A DNA stretch of 64,000 bases from Aldehydirespirator sp965116195. Lineage in GTDB: Bacteria; Actinomycetota; Acidimicrobiia; Acidimicrobiales; Aldehydirespiratoraceae. Under the pieces are notes generated by a model, which saw nothing but the letters and a program-made list of their open reading frames with translations, had not been told where the DNA came from and searched no databases. Below are positions 1 through 7,344 of this stretch, piece by piece. The translations under genes were made by a program, and so were the position numbers. The stretch spans positions 3,348,001-3,412,000 of the forward strand of contig OZ220491.1 in the NCBI GenBank assembly GCA_965116195.1, in the 5' to 3' direction. Positions within the stretch are counted from its first letter, which is position 1; every line of letters begins with the position of its first letter.

Positions 1-1
1 A

Positions 2-445
2 ACACCTCCGCGCGAAGTGAGGATGACTGTACCGATCGGCAGGTCGTTCCCACTGCACGCCGGCTCGTCTTCAAAGGCCTTTCTGGCCTGGCTGTCAGAG
101 GGGGAAATCGAACTCTTCCTGGCCGAAAACCCGCTTGACGCTCTGACGGAAGCCACCATCGTGACCGTTGATGAGTTGCGAGTCGAACTGGAACGTATCC
201 GCCAGCAGGGCTTCGCTGTCTCGTTGGGCGAACGTCAGCACGATGCCGGCTCGGTAGCTGCGCCGATCCTTGACCACAACCACCAACCTGTGGCAGTCAT
301 CAGCATCTGCGGGCCGATTGAGCGCTTTCGCGCCAAAATCGCCCAATCGGCAGCAGCCGTGGTGGAGACCACCCGAGCACTGTCTGAAAAACTCGGAGCA
401 CGGCCCGTGTCACAGCCCACCACCCCCATATCCACAAGTGCATGA
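2..445 (+). CDS. IclR-family transcriptional regulator, effector-binding domain (5' end outside window)
   Basis: The reading frame is open from base 2, so the N-terminal winged-helix part lies outside the window. What remains is the ligand-binding half of an IclR regulator. Seen directly: a G-R-x-F-P-L-H-A-G-S-S-S-K-A-F-L-A stretch near the start, an E-R-x-x-x-A-G-S-V-A-A-P-I-L-D-like block (here GERQHDAGSVAAPILD) and the S-I-C-G-P-I-E-R-F stretch that ends the domain in this family. IclR proteins normally control an adjacent catabolic operon and bind a small organic acid. The nitrilase-fold gene follows 57 bases downstream on the same strand, so the two may be co-transcribed. The target is unknown. 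Confidence 0.8.
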   Translation, partial: TPPREVRMTVPIGRSFPLHAGSSSKAFLAWLSEGEIELFLAENPLDALTEATIVTVDELRVELERIRQQGFAVSLGERQHDAGSVAAPILDHNHQPVAVISICGPIERFRAKIAQSAAAVVETTRALSEKLGARPVSQPTTPISTSA

Positions 446-502
446 CCACAACCAGCGTGGCAACCGGCAAATCACACACGAACAAATGCCCACACCGACA
501 CC

Positions 503-2125
503 ATGCGTGACCTGATCCGGGTGGCGGCCGTGCAGTTCGCCACGGGAACTGATCTGGATGACAACCTGGCCACCTGCTTGAGGATGCTTGATGATGCCGC
601 TGCGCAACAAGTCGAACTGGTGGTGATGCCCGAGTTCTGTAATCACATATCTGTATATGAGGATGCTGCTCATTGTCGCGCGGTGGCCGTCAAGTTGGAC
701 GGCCCGTGGCTGGGCGCACTGGCACGGCGGGCTGCTGCGCACCGCAGCTATGTCTCACTGGCAGTGACGGTTCTCCGAGCTGCCGGCCACACCACAGTCA
801 CCAGCGTGCTCATTGACCCCGGCGGTGACATTGCTGCCACTGCCGACAAGCAGATGCTCATGGGCAACGAGCGGACGTTTTTGTGCGAGGGAACCGCCAC
901 GACACCGGTGGCCGACACTGCGTTCGGTCCGATGGGACTGTACTCGTGCATGGACGGTGTCACCTTTGAGGTGCCCCGGACGTTCGCCGTGCGCGGTGCG
1001 CGGTTGCTGATGAACAACCTCAACTCGTTTGCCCGCGACGAAGCCTCGCTGCATGTGCCGGTGCGGGCAGCCGAGAACGGGGTCTTCGTGGTGGCAGCCA
1101 ACAAGGTGGGCCCGCTGGTGCCAGCCGACCGCGCGCACGAGTTCAGCAAAGCACTCGGCGTGCCGCCCGAGACTATTGAAGGTGCCGGCGAGAGCCAGAT
1201 CGTCGGCCCTGACGGCAGCGTCGTGGCAATCGCACCGCCAAAAGGTGAAGCTGTGGTGACAGCTGAGGTGGACCTGTCACGGGTGCAACCGGAGAAACTG
1301 CACCGACGGCGGCCCGAGGTGTACACCCCATTGGCACAGCCCCGCACAGCCCGGCCATCCTCTGACTGCTCAGCCGAGGTGAAGGTCGCCTGCGTGCCTG
1401 GGGCCCGGCACAAGCCGGAGCTGGTGAACGAGGCAGCCCACTCGGGGGCGTCGCTGGTGATACTGCCGGAGTTGACACCGGTACCGAGCGTCATCCCGAC
1501 GGGCGTGCTGATGGTGACGACAGCGATACGCGATGCTCAGCACCTGGGCCAGGTTTGGGCCGCTGGTGGGGTGATCCACGAGCAGGCTCAGATCCACCCC
1601 AGCCGTCGCTACCCGCAGGTCAGGTGCCTGGGCGACTCGATCGGCCTGTGCAGCACGCCGTTTGGTGACCTGGCGGTGCTGGTCGGCGACGACCACCGCT
1701 TCTGCGAGACGGCGCGTCTGGCCGCCATCGCCGGTGCTCACATGCTGGTCGTGTGTTGGCAGCCTGAGCATCGTTGGGAGTGTGACCTGGGCTTGGTGGA
1801 GCGGGCCGCCGAAAACCGTGTCAGCCTCGCAGCCTGTGGCCCGCCGGGTGCTGTGGGTTCGACACTGTTGGTTGATCCGCCAGCCGACTCGCTGTGGAAT
1901 CCTCGCCGATCAAGCCCCTACGACGGCACCATCAACATGCCGTCCTGTGTGCGGGCCGAACCCCACCAGGGACTGCTGACGGGCACCCTTCATCCCGTCC
2001 GGGCGCTCAACCGCGAAGTCTCCAAGAACACCGACCTGGTAGCCGGACGCCCCTGGCAGGCCTCAGCAGCACTCACTGCGGCGGTCAAGCCAACACATGG
2101 CATACACGGGTACACCAAACGCTGA
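503..2125 (+). CDS. Carbon-nitrogen hydrolase with two nitrilase domains, second one inactive-looking
   Basis: Nitrilase-superfamily protein of 540 residues, about twice the usual single domain length. The N-terminal domain (about 1-270) has the Glu-Lys-Cys triad: E44 in VMPEF, K116 in DKQML and C149 in LYSCMDG. The C-terminal half (about 290-470) repeats the fold. It keeps the first Glu (E323 in LPEL), but the strand that should carry the nucleophilic Cys reads LVGDDHRF, with Gly395 in the Cys position, so this half is probably structural or regulatory. Family members hydrolyse nitriles, amides or carbamoyl groups in the cytoplasm. The ATG at 503 follows the IclR-like gene closely. The substrate cannot be read from the sequence. 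An amide or imide produced during catabolism is plausible given the neighbours, but this is inference. Confidence 0.8.
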   Translation: MRDLIRVAAVQFATGTDLDDNLATCLRMLDDAAAQQVELVVMPEFCNHISVYEDAAHCRAVAVKLDGPWLGALARRAAAHRSYVSLAVTVLRAAGHTTVTSVLIDPGGDIAATADKQMLMGNERTFLCEGTATTPVADTAFGPMGLYSCMDGVTFEVPRTFAVRGARLLMNNLNSFARDEASLHVPVRAAENGVFVVAANKVGPLVPADRAHEFSKALGVPPETIEGAGESQIVGPDGSVVAIAPPKGEAVVTAEVDLSRVQPEKLHRRRPEVYTPLAQPRTARPSSDCSAEVKVACVPGARHKPELVNEAAHSGASLVILPELTPVPSVIPTGVLMVTTAIRDAQHLGQVWAAGGVIHEQAQIHPSRRYPQVRCLGDSIGLCSTPFGDLAVLVGDDHRFCETARLAAIAGAHMLVVCWQPEHRWECDLGLVERAAENRVSLAACGPPGAVGSTLLVDPPADSLWNPRRSSPYDGTINMPSCVRAEPHQGLLTGTLHPVRALNREVSKNTDLVAGRPWQASAALTAAVKPTHGIHGYTKR

Positions 2126-2416
2126 GCGAACAGGCCCAGGCAGCGCTCGGTGGAGACCTGATGTCTACGGATGCGCCACGCTGACCCCACCGGCCCTTGC
2201 AGCATTCACCACGCCACTCGGTCAAGCCTCACCCCGCAAGCTCGGGTGGCATTGCGGTCACCCAGACGAATGAAAATCGCAGAGAAGCACCAACCCGCAA
2301 GATCGGGTGGCATCGTCGGTGGCGCTGAGCTTGCAGCATCCACCACAACACTCGGTTAAGCACCACCCCGGCCTGCGCCCAGTTGTAGTGGCCCACACAG
2401 CCACCCTCAACAGCGC
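2126..2416. repeat. Intergenic region with imperfect duplications
   Basis: No gene is supported here. The stretch holds two near-identical 20-base blocks, CCCGCAAGCTCGGGTGGCAT at about 2232 and CCCGCAAGATCGGGTGGCAT at about 2292. A longer imperfect pair also starts with CTTGCAGCAT and includes ACTCGGT-AAGC, at about 2197 and 2330. The convergent nitrilase and CitE-like genes end on either side, so the blocks may act as terminator-type hairpins (CCCG...CGGG), but no clear T-run follows. Confidence 0.5.
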
Positions 2417-3232
2417 TCACTGCGGTACCCGGTTGAGTACCGCCCGGGCTTGGCGCAACACAGCGGCATCGATGAACTCGCCATCCAGCACAGCCACGGC
2501 ACGACCCTCGGCTGCCGCAGCCTCGAAGGCGGACACCACGGCCCGAGCGTGTGTGACCGCCGCCTGCGACGGCGTGAAGGCCCGGTTCACTGCCCTCACC
2601 TGCGCAGGATGGATCACCGACCGTCCGCCGAAGCCATGACGGCGCAAGGATTCGCTGGAGGCAACAAGCCCGTCACAGTCATCAAGATCTGTGAACACCG
2701 GGCCGCAGGGGGCGTCAAGTCCTGCGCCCACCGATGCCACCACCACCCTGGTGCGGATGGGCCACATCTCCAGAGCACCGGCCGAGAGTTCCATACCCAT
2801 GTCGGCAGCCAGGTCGGCCTCACCCAACGCCAGGCGCACGACTGCGGGGACGGCGGCAATCTGGTACACATCGGCAACCCCGACAGCCGATTCGACCAGC
2901 GCCATGATCGGACATCCCCCGAAATCAACGGCGCAGGCCGCAGGGTCGGCCTTGGGCACGACCACCCCGGCAAAACGCACACCAGCCGACAGCAGCGAGC
3001 GCACCAACGCGGCATCCTCTTCAAGCAGGTCAGGACGGCGATTGACCCGCACCCAGGCAGCCACGCCGGAATTTGCCCGAAGCCAGTCGCCCACCGCCTG
3101 ACGGGCAGTCTCCTTGGCTGCATCGGCCACCGCATCCTCAAGATCGCAGATAATGCCATCAGCCCCCGAGGTCAGGGCCTTGTGGAACCGGTCGGGACGG
3201 TCGCCGGGGACGTAAAGCGTGGTGCGGCTCAT
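2417..3232 (-). CDS. HpcH/HpaI aldolase / CitE-like CoA-ester lyase
   Basis: Protein of 271 residues matching the citrate lyase beta subunit (CitE) family, a TIM-barrel lyase. Seen: the N-terminal TLYVPGDRPDRF block, GIICDLEDAV with the family's acidic pair, a WVRVN strand, VVVPKAD, ALVESAVG with the Mg-binding Glu, LALGEADLAADMG, and GGRSVIHPAQV near the end. Stand-alone CitE proteins cleave or form CoA-esters such as malyl-, methylmalyl- or citramalyl-CoA. The start was set at the ATG at 3232 because the conserved MSRTTLYVPG begins there. An in-frame upstream codon at 3253 has no better ribosome site. The gene is divergent from the RCCR-like gene, and the 44-bp array lies between their starts. 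The exact CoA substrate is not determined. Confidence 0.85.
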   Translation of the reverse strand: MSRTTLYVPGDRPDRFHKALTSGADGIICDLEDAVADAAKETARQAVGDWLRANSGVAAWVRVNRRPDLLEEDAALVRSLLSAGVRFAGVVVPKADPAACAVDFGGCPIMALVESAVGVADVYQIAAVPAVVRLALGEADLAADMGMELSAGALEMWPIRTRVVVASVGAGLDAPCGPVFTDLDDCDGLVASSESLRRHGFGGRSVIHPAQVRAVNRAFTPSQAAVTHARAVVSAFEAAAAEGRAVAVLDGEFIDAAVLRQARAVLNRVPQ

Positions 3233-3429
3233 ATGGGTGGTAAGCATCAACATCGGACCTTAGAACACGTAGTGCTCCAAGACCTAGGCGGTGTGCGGGT
3301 CATATGCGTCGTAACTCCTTGTGCTCTCGGGCGCATTGTTCACTTTTCACATCGTCACTGTTGCATGGTCACTGTTGACATGGTTACTCCGCAGCCGTAC
3401 CCTTCAGAGGAACGAAACGGTGTTCCACT
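3233..3429. other. Divergent intergenic region before the 44-bp array
   Basis: About 200 bases between the start of the CitE-like gene and the first repeat unit. It should contain the promoters for both directions. No convincing -35/-10 pair, operator palindrome or RNA gene was recognised. The last bases before the array (GTTCCACTGATCGGAACAAC) lead straight into the first repeat. Confidence 0.4.
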
Positions 3430-3913
3430 GATCGGAACAACCGCCAAACGATGATACCGGAGCACTGATGCAAGATCGGAACAACCGCCAAACGATGATA
3501 CCGGAGCACTGATGCAAGATCGGAACAACCGCCAAACGATGATACCGGAGCACTGATGCAAGATCGGAACAACCGCCAAACGATGATACCGGAGCACTGA
3601 TGCAAGATCGGAACAACCGCCAAACGATGATACCGGAGCACTGATGCACGATCGGAACAACCGCCAAACGATGATACCGGAGCACTGATGCAAGATCGGA
3701 ACAACCGCCAAACGATGATACCGGAGCACTGATGCAAGATCGGAACAACCGCCAAACGATGATACCGGAGCACTGATGCACGATCGGAACAACCGCCAAA
3801 CGATGATACCGGAGCACTGATGCACGATCGGAACAACCGCCAAACGATGATACCGGAGCACTGATGCAAGATCGGAACAACCGCCAAACGATGATACCGG
3901 AGCACTGATGCAC
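3430..3913 (+). repeat. 44-bp tandem repeat, 11 copies, running into the RCCR-like start codon
   Basis: Eleven head-to-tail 44-bp units begin at 3430, 3474, 3518 and so on to 3870. They are identical except for one A/C position near the unit end and the last bases of unit 11. Each unit contains GGAG, a 5-base spacer (CACTG) and ATG, that is, a Shine-Dalgarno site plus start codon. The ATGs fall at 3468, 3512, 3556, 3600, 3644, 3688, 3732, 3776, 3820, 3864 and 3908, and the last is the start codon of the RCCR-like gene. The near-perfect identity points to recent expansion or homogenisation. Confidence 0.97.
3468..3908 (+). other. Chain of ten overlapping 14-codon mini-ORFs in the 44-bp array
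   Basis: From each repeat ATG the frame reads 14 codons (M-Q/H-D-R-N-N-R-Q-T-M-I-P-E-H) and then TGA. The A of that TGA is the A of the next ATG (TGATG). The repeat length of 44 is exactly one less than the 45-base mini-ORF, so stop and start overlap in every unit. The tenth mini-ORF starts at 3864 and its stop (3906-3908) overlaps the ATG of the RCCR-like gene at 3908. Residue 2 is His after the ATGs at 3644, 3776 and 3820 and Gln in the others. The RCCR-like gene also starts Met-His. The arrangement is visible in the sequence. Translational coupling is inferred from this overlap type in known operons. Confidence 0.7.
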
Positions 3914-4720
3914 GAGACGTTGAAAGGCGTTCAGGACATCTTTGACGCACGCGGCCCCAGAGACGTTACGGCAACCTTCAACCGGTTGTGGGCCATCACC
4001 GGCGAGTTGATGGCCAAAATCCAAGCCCGGTTCGACCTGACCCGCGACCCCAGCACCGCAGAACTGGAGACCTACAGAGGCCGGGCCGAGCATCCCTCCG
4101 GGAGCCTCACCGGCTACTGCGGCCCGGAGATGGACTGGCTCGTCCATTCCTGGATAGGCAACCCGCCACTCGGTTTCACCAACATGCACGTCACGGCCTG
4201 GCTCGGACCACACATTGACGTGCCGCATCTCGGCGTGGCCTGGGGAACCCTGCCCGATCTGTGGTTCTACATGGACTTCAACCCTCGCTCTGACCTCATG
4301 ATTGACACCGAGGCGCTGGACAAGTACTGGGAACCCTTCAATGAGGAATTCCTGGAGTTGCGAGCCGACGAGGGGTTGTCGCCGTTCACCTCCAGGTCGC
4401 TGTATGTCCGTCAGGCACTGAGCGAGGTGGCCGTCTGCTTCACCACTCCCGGACGCACCCATGACGAAGCCCGCCTGGATCAGGTGAGTGAGTTGGCCCA
4501 CCGTCGGGTTGATCAGTGGTTGCAATGGGTGGACGAGGCTGAGCCGGTGCCGCAGCAGCGTCGGGAGCAATTGTCAGCCGACGATCTGGCCCGGCGACGC
4601 AACATCGCCGAACGGGATCCGGCAAATGTCATGGGTGAGCGCTTCTTCGGCCCGGAGATGACCCGACACCTGGTGCGCGCTCTGTGGGGCGGCGACCGGG
4701 TGCTGTCCCGACCCGGGTGA
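3908..4720 (+). CDS. Red chlorophyll catabolite reductase (RCCR)-like protein
   Basis: Protein of 270 residues. From memory it aligns along most of its length with plant RCC reductase (ACD2). Corresponding blocks are M-D-W-L-V-H-S-W-I (75-83), LWFYMDFNPRSDL (118-130) followed by DKYWEPF, SRSLYVRQALSEVA (162-175), and the C-terminal RRRNIAERD...GERFFGPEM (229-251). Plant RCCR is a ferredoxin-dependent bilin-reductase-fold enzyme that reduces red chlorophyll catabolite after pheophorbide a oxygenase opens the ring. At the position aligned with a reported catalytic acid of RCCR (the Glu in VVEL) this protein has Ala111 (LGVAWG), so activity may differ. No transit peptide is present, so a cytoplasmic location is expected. 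A PAO-type Rieske oxygenase gene follows on the same strand. The start at 3908 is fixed by the GGAG site in the last 44-bp repeat. Confidence 0.7.
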   Translation: MHETLKGVQDIFDARGPRDVTATFNRLWAITGELMAKIQARFDLTRDPSTAELETYRGRAEHPSGSLTGYCGPEMDWLVHSWIGNPPLGFTNMHVTAWLGPHIDVPHLGVAWGTLPDLWFYMDFNPRSDLMIDTEALDKYWEPFNEEFLELRADEGLSPFTSRSLYVRQALSEVAVCFTTPGRTHDEARLDQVSELAHRRVDQWLQWVDEAEPVPQQRREQLSADDLARRRNIAERDPANVMGERFFGPEMTRHLVRALWGGDRVLSRPG

Positions 4721-4724
4721 AGCC

Positions 4725-4833
4725 ACGGAGCGATTGTTGTGAGGAGGACATATGCCCAACGACATGAGTTGCCAGGTAGATCACTTCAGCGTTCGTACGG
4801 AGCGATTGTTGTGAGGAGGACATATGCCCAACG
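4725..4833 (+). repeat. Duplicated translation-start segment (37 bp, copies 72 bp apart)
   Basis: A 37-bp segment with TGAGGAGGACATATGCCCAA inside it occurs at 4725-4761 and again at 4797-4833. Each copy carries a strong AGGAGG ribosome site and an ATG (4752 and 4824). From the first ATG the frame encodes 20 residues and stops at 4812-4814, just where the second ribosome site begins. This is another case of a start region copied in front of a gene, here ahead of the Rieske oxygenase gene. Confidence 0.9.
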
Positions 4834-4964
4834 GCACCGACCCGGTGAGGTCAAGTCTGAAGTCTGAGTCTGAGATCAGAGGCCATCGAAAGCGCACATC
4901 GACAGGAAGAGAGAAGGCGCTGGTGACAGCAAGGACCACACCTGGATCTGGCGAGAACAAGTAA
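4824..4964 (+). CDS. Possible 46-residue leader peptide
   Basis: Starts at the second copy of the duplicated AGGAGG-ACAT-ATG segment and reads 46 codons, M-P-N-G-T-D-P-V-R-S and onward, to TAA at 4962. The product is hydrophilic and rich in Ser, Arg, Lys and Thr, with no recognisable domain. It ends 35 bases before the ATG of the Rieske gene. It may be a leader or coupling ORF or a by-product of the duplication. The ribosome site is the best in the region, which is the only positive evidence. Confidence 0.35.
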   Translation: MPNGTDPVRSSLKSESEIRGHRKRTSTGREKALVTARTTPGSGENK

Positions 4965-4999
4965 CAGACCCAGAAAAGCAAGAAACAAGGAAGGTAACA

Positions 5000-6161
5000 A
5001 TGCTGATCAAGAACCACTGGTACGCCGTGGAGTTCGGTCGTCGGCAACGAACCGGTGCTGGCCCGTGTCCACGGCCACGACTTGGTGCTGTGGCGCGGCA
5101 AGAACGGCATGATCAATGCCCAATCAGACCTGTGCGTGCATCGGGGCGGGTCGCTGGCCGCCGGCGCTGTGGTGGGCGATTGCGTGCAGTGCCCGTATCA
5201 CGGATGGCGGTACGACAGCGACGGAATTTGCGTGAAGATCCCTGCCAACCGTGCTGGGTTGCCCATCCCCAGAAAGGCCAGGATTGACACCTATCCCTGT
5301 GCAGAACGCTACGGCTTCGTATGGGTGTTCCTGGGTGACCTTGCAGCTGATCAGCGGCCCCCGATGCCGGAGTTGGACGGGCTTGAGGAGCATGTCGAGG
5401 CCAAAGCTGACGGATACCGGCCCGTGTTCGGGGAATTCACCTGGAACGCCAACTACGACCGGGTGCTGGAGAATGCCGTGGACATTGCGCACACGCCTTT
5501 TGTGCATTCCGGGTCGTTCGGCAATGCGGACGAGCCTGAGATACAGGATTTCGACCTGGACGAGAAGCACCACAACGGTCATCTGGTGTCAGTGACAGCG
5601 ACCGTGGAACTTGAGCCACCTCGACCATCAGGTATGTGGCGGTTCATATCCAAAAAGGACCGCCCGCCGGTGAGTACCACGACCGGGTTCTACCCACCCA
5701 ACATGTCGATGTTGATCGTGCGTCTACCGATGGGCGAGATTCGCATCTTCACCGCAGCGGTGCCTCGCGACGAGGACACGACCGTGTCGAAGTTCTGCAT
5801 GCTGCGCACTTTCTTTACCGGAGGTTGGGCTGACAAGAACTCGATCCAGCGCACGATCAAGATATTCAAGGAAGACCGAGCCAGCGTCGAGGGTCAACGG
5901 CCTGAACTGCTGCCTTTTGACCTGTCGGCAGAACTGCACGTCAAGTCGGATTCAATTCAGTTGGCTTACCGTCGTTGGCGTCAGGAACAGTTGAACAAGG
6001 GCTGGGGCCTTGAGGCTCTGCCTGATGATGAGGCCAAGCGGGGTGCAGCTGTGATCCCCTCACCAGGACGTGCCGAAGACCAAGAGTTTGCCAAGGCCTG
6101 GGTTTTCCCAACCGTGAGTGAGGCTCTGGCGGCACGCACAACCACCGGAGCCGGAACGTGA
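5000..6161 (+). pseudogene. PAO-type Rieske non-haem iron oxygenase with a frameshift near the N terminus
   Basis: The ATG at 5000 begins the expected N terminus (MLIKNHWYAVEF). The frame then shifts by one around 5033-5042, and the rest reads from SVVGNEPVLARVHGHDLVLW onward in another frame, where a GTG at 5055 could also start a shorter protein. In the 368-residue main frame the Rieske cluster is C27-V-H29 ... C46-P-Y-H49, and the mononuclear iron site is D143-x2-H146-x4-H151 (NANYDRVLENAVDIAHTPFVH region). The KIPAN segment after the cluster is typical of the pheophorbide a/chlorophyllide a oxygenase branch. The C-terminal CxxC and membrane helices of plant PAO are not seen. PAO oxygenolytically opens the pheophorbide macrocycle. 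The shift may be a sequencing error, a true mutation or programmed, and the catalytic core is intact. The stop at 6159-6161 overlaps the next ORF start (GTGA). Confidence 0.75.
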
Positions 6162-6496
6162 GTCTGATTTTGACCAAACACACAAGCAACCGGAGCCGAG
6201 GCCAAGCCATGAGCCAGACCCTGACCGGACACACAAGCAACCGGAGCCGAGGCCAAGCCATGAGCCAGACCCTGACCGGACACACAAGCAACCGGAGCCG
6301 AGGCCAAGCCATGAGCCAGACCCTGACCGGACACACAACAACCAAGACCGAGACCCACACCATGAGCCAGACCCCGACCGGACACACAACAACCAAGACC
6401 GAGACCCACACCATGAGCCAGACCCCGACCGGACAGCGGGTGGGGCAGATGATGCGACTGCGCACGATCCGCACGACTACCGAGGCCGAGCTGTGA
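6158..6496 (+). CDS. Repeat-built bridging ORF between oxygenase and bilin-reductase-like gene
   Basis: GTG at 6158 overlaps the oxygenase stop (GTGA), and the stop at 6494-6496 overlaps the GTG start of the next gene at 6493 (GTGA). The 112-residue product consists almost wholly of 17-residue units such as MSQTLTGHTSNRSRGQA, produced by a 51-bp repeat whose ATGs lie at 6209, 6260, 6311, 6362 and 6413. Both ends share the same GTGAGTCTG sequence, which suggests the array grew inside an ancestral GTGA gene junction. It may only preserve translational coupling between its neighbours. No function is claimed for the peptide. Confidence 0.5.
   Translation: MSLILTKHTSNRSRGQAMSQTLTGHTSNRSRGQAMSQTLTGHTSNRSRGQAMSQTLTGHTTTKTETHTMSQTPTGHTTTKTETHTMSQTPTGQRVGQMMRLRTIRTTTEAEL
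6170..6460 (+). repeat. 51-bp tandem repeat, about five copies
   Basis: Units of 51 bp contain GCCATGAGCCAGACC. The first three are nearly identical (ACCGGACACACAAGC followed by AACCGGAGCCG) and the last two diverge in parallel (ACAACAACCAAGACCGAG). Because 51 is divisible by three, the bridging ORF stays open through all copies. Confidence 0.95.
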
Positions 6497-7218
6497 GTCT
6501 GTCCGCGGAGCTGTGCCTCGGCACGGTGGAAGCCATCAAGACCCACTTGAAGTTGGAGGAGACGCTGCAAACTCCGCTGCTCTCAACGATGGACGGCTCA
6601 ACAGTGGGAGTCCACCAGGTGTTGTCACGTGACGGAGTGGCCGAATTGGTGTATGTGAGCATGACCGTTGAGGCCTTCGGCTTGGACAGTCACATGTGTT
6701 TCGCTTTCACACCCGCTACGAGCACAGTGCCGCATTTCACGGTGGATGCAGTGCTGGCGGGACCGCACTACGCATTTCACCTGGACCTGATCCCTCGGCT
6801 GGATCCGGGCGCGAACCTGGCCTACATCGACCACTGCTACGGCCCGCTGACCGAAGTGCATGATGTCGTCGGGGAGATCAAGGGCCTGACACCAGCGCAC
6901 CTTTCGCCCCGGCAGTGGCAGTTGATGTCAGCCTGGATGCTGGCTCACCGCGCTGACGAGGAGGCGTTTCGGGCAGTGTTTTCGGCGGTGAACTCATATC
7001 GCGACCACTGGCTGACGCTGGTGACCGACGGAGTGCCCACCGAGGTGGTCGGCGGTGCCACATCTGGTGATCTGGAGCGGCGCGACGCCCGCAATCGTGA
7101 GGCCATCTTCAATCCGCAGGTTGATCCGGTGTGGGCCAGGGTGGATCAACTGCTCGGGGCAGAGGTCAGCACCAGCATCCGCGACAGCCTCAAAACCGCG
7201 GCCCGCCAACACAACTGA
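6493..7218 (+). CDS. Ferredoxin-dependent bilin reductase / RCCR-superfamily-like protein
   Basis: Protein of 241 residues from the GTG at 6493, chosen because it overlaps the preceding stop and reads MSLSAELCLG. It parallels the RCCR-like protein upstream: VPHFTVDAV (79-87) with AFHLDLIPRLD (94-104) and YGPLTEV (116-122) match VPHLGVAWG, WFYMDFNPRSD and YWEPFNEE there. The C terminus (RDARNREAIF...LLGAEVSTSI) resembles the N-k-T...L...G end of bilin reductases. D85 sits where this superfamily has its catalytic acid (G-I-D-L-V in bilin reductases), whereas the upstream paralogue has Ala. The likely role is reduction of a linear tetrapyrrole with ferredoxin electrons. Family membership is inferred from short motifs, so a structure-based check would matter. 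Confidence 0.5.
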   Translation: MSLSAELCLGTVEAIKTHLKLEETLQTPLLSTMDGSTVGVHQVLSRDGVAELVYVSMTVEAFGLDSHMCFAFTPATSTVPHFTVDAVLAGPHYAFHLDLIPRLDPGANLAYIDHCYGPLTEVHDVVGEIKGLTPAHLSPRQWQLMSAWMLAHRADEEAFRAVFSAVNSYRDHWLTLVTDGVPTEVVGGATSGDLERRDARNREAIFNPQVDPVWARVDQLLGAEVSTSIRDSLKTAARQHN

Positions 7219-7344
7219 GATTGAGATTTGAGACTGCACACGAGCGATATCCAACCTCAACCCCACGAGTTCCCAACAACACCCAATACTCAATATCAAA
7301 GCGGACGACATCTTCTTTGATGAAAGCCATCTACATCCCACAAC

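Noticed and set aside
748..1494. Minus-strand frames within the nitrilase gene
   Set aside because: Shadows of a gene with clear catalytic motifs on the plus strand.
3355..4570. Minus-strand open frames across the 44-bp array giving 44-residue repeat proteins (for example with HQCSGIIVWRLFRS units)
   Set aside because: They are open only because a 44-bp repeat lacking minus-strand stops reads through in all three frames. The plus-strand signals (SD-ATG, gene junction) explain the sequence better.
6118..6492. Long N-terminal extension of the bilin-reductase-like protein with PEPRPSHEPDPDRT units
   Set aside because: It would overlap the end of the oxygenase gene by over 40 bases and consists only of the 51-bp repeat in another frame. 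The GTG at 6493 overlaps the previous stop.
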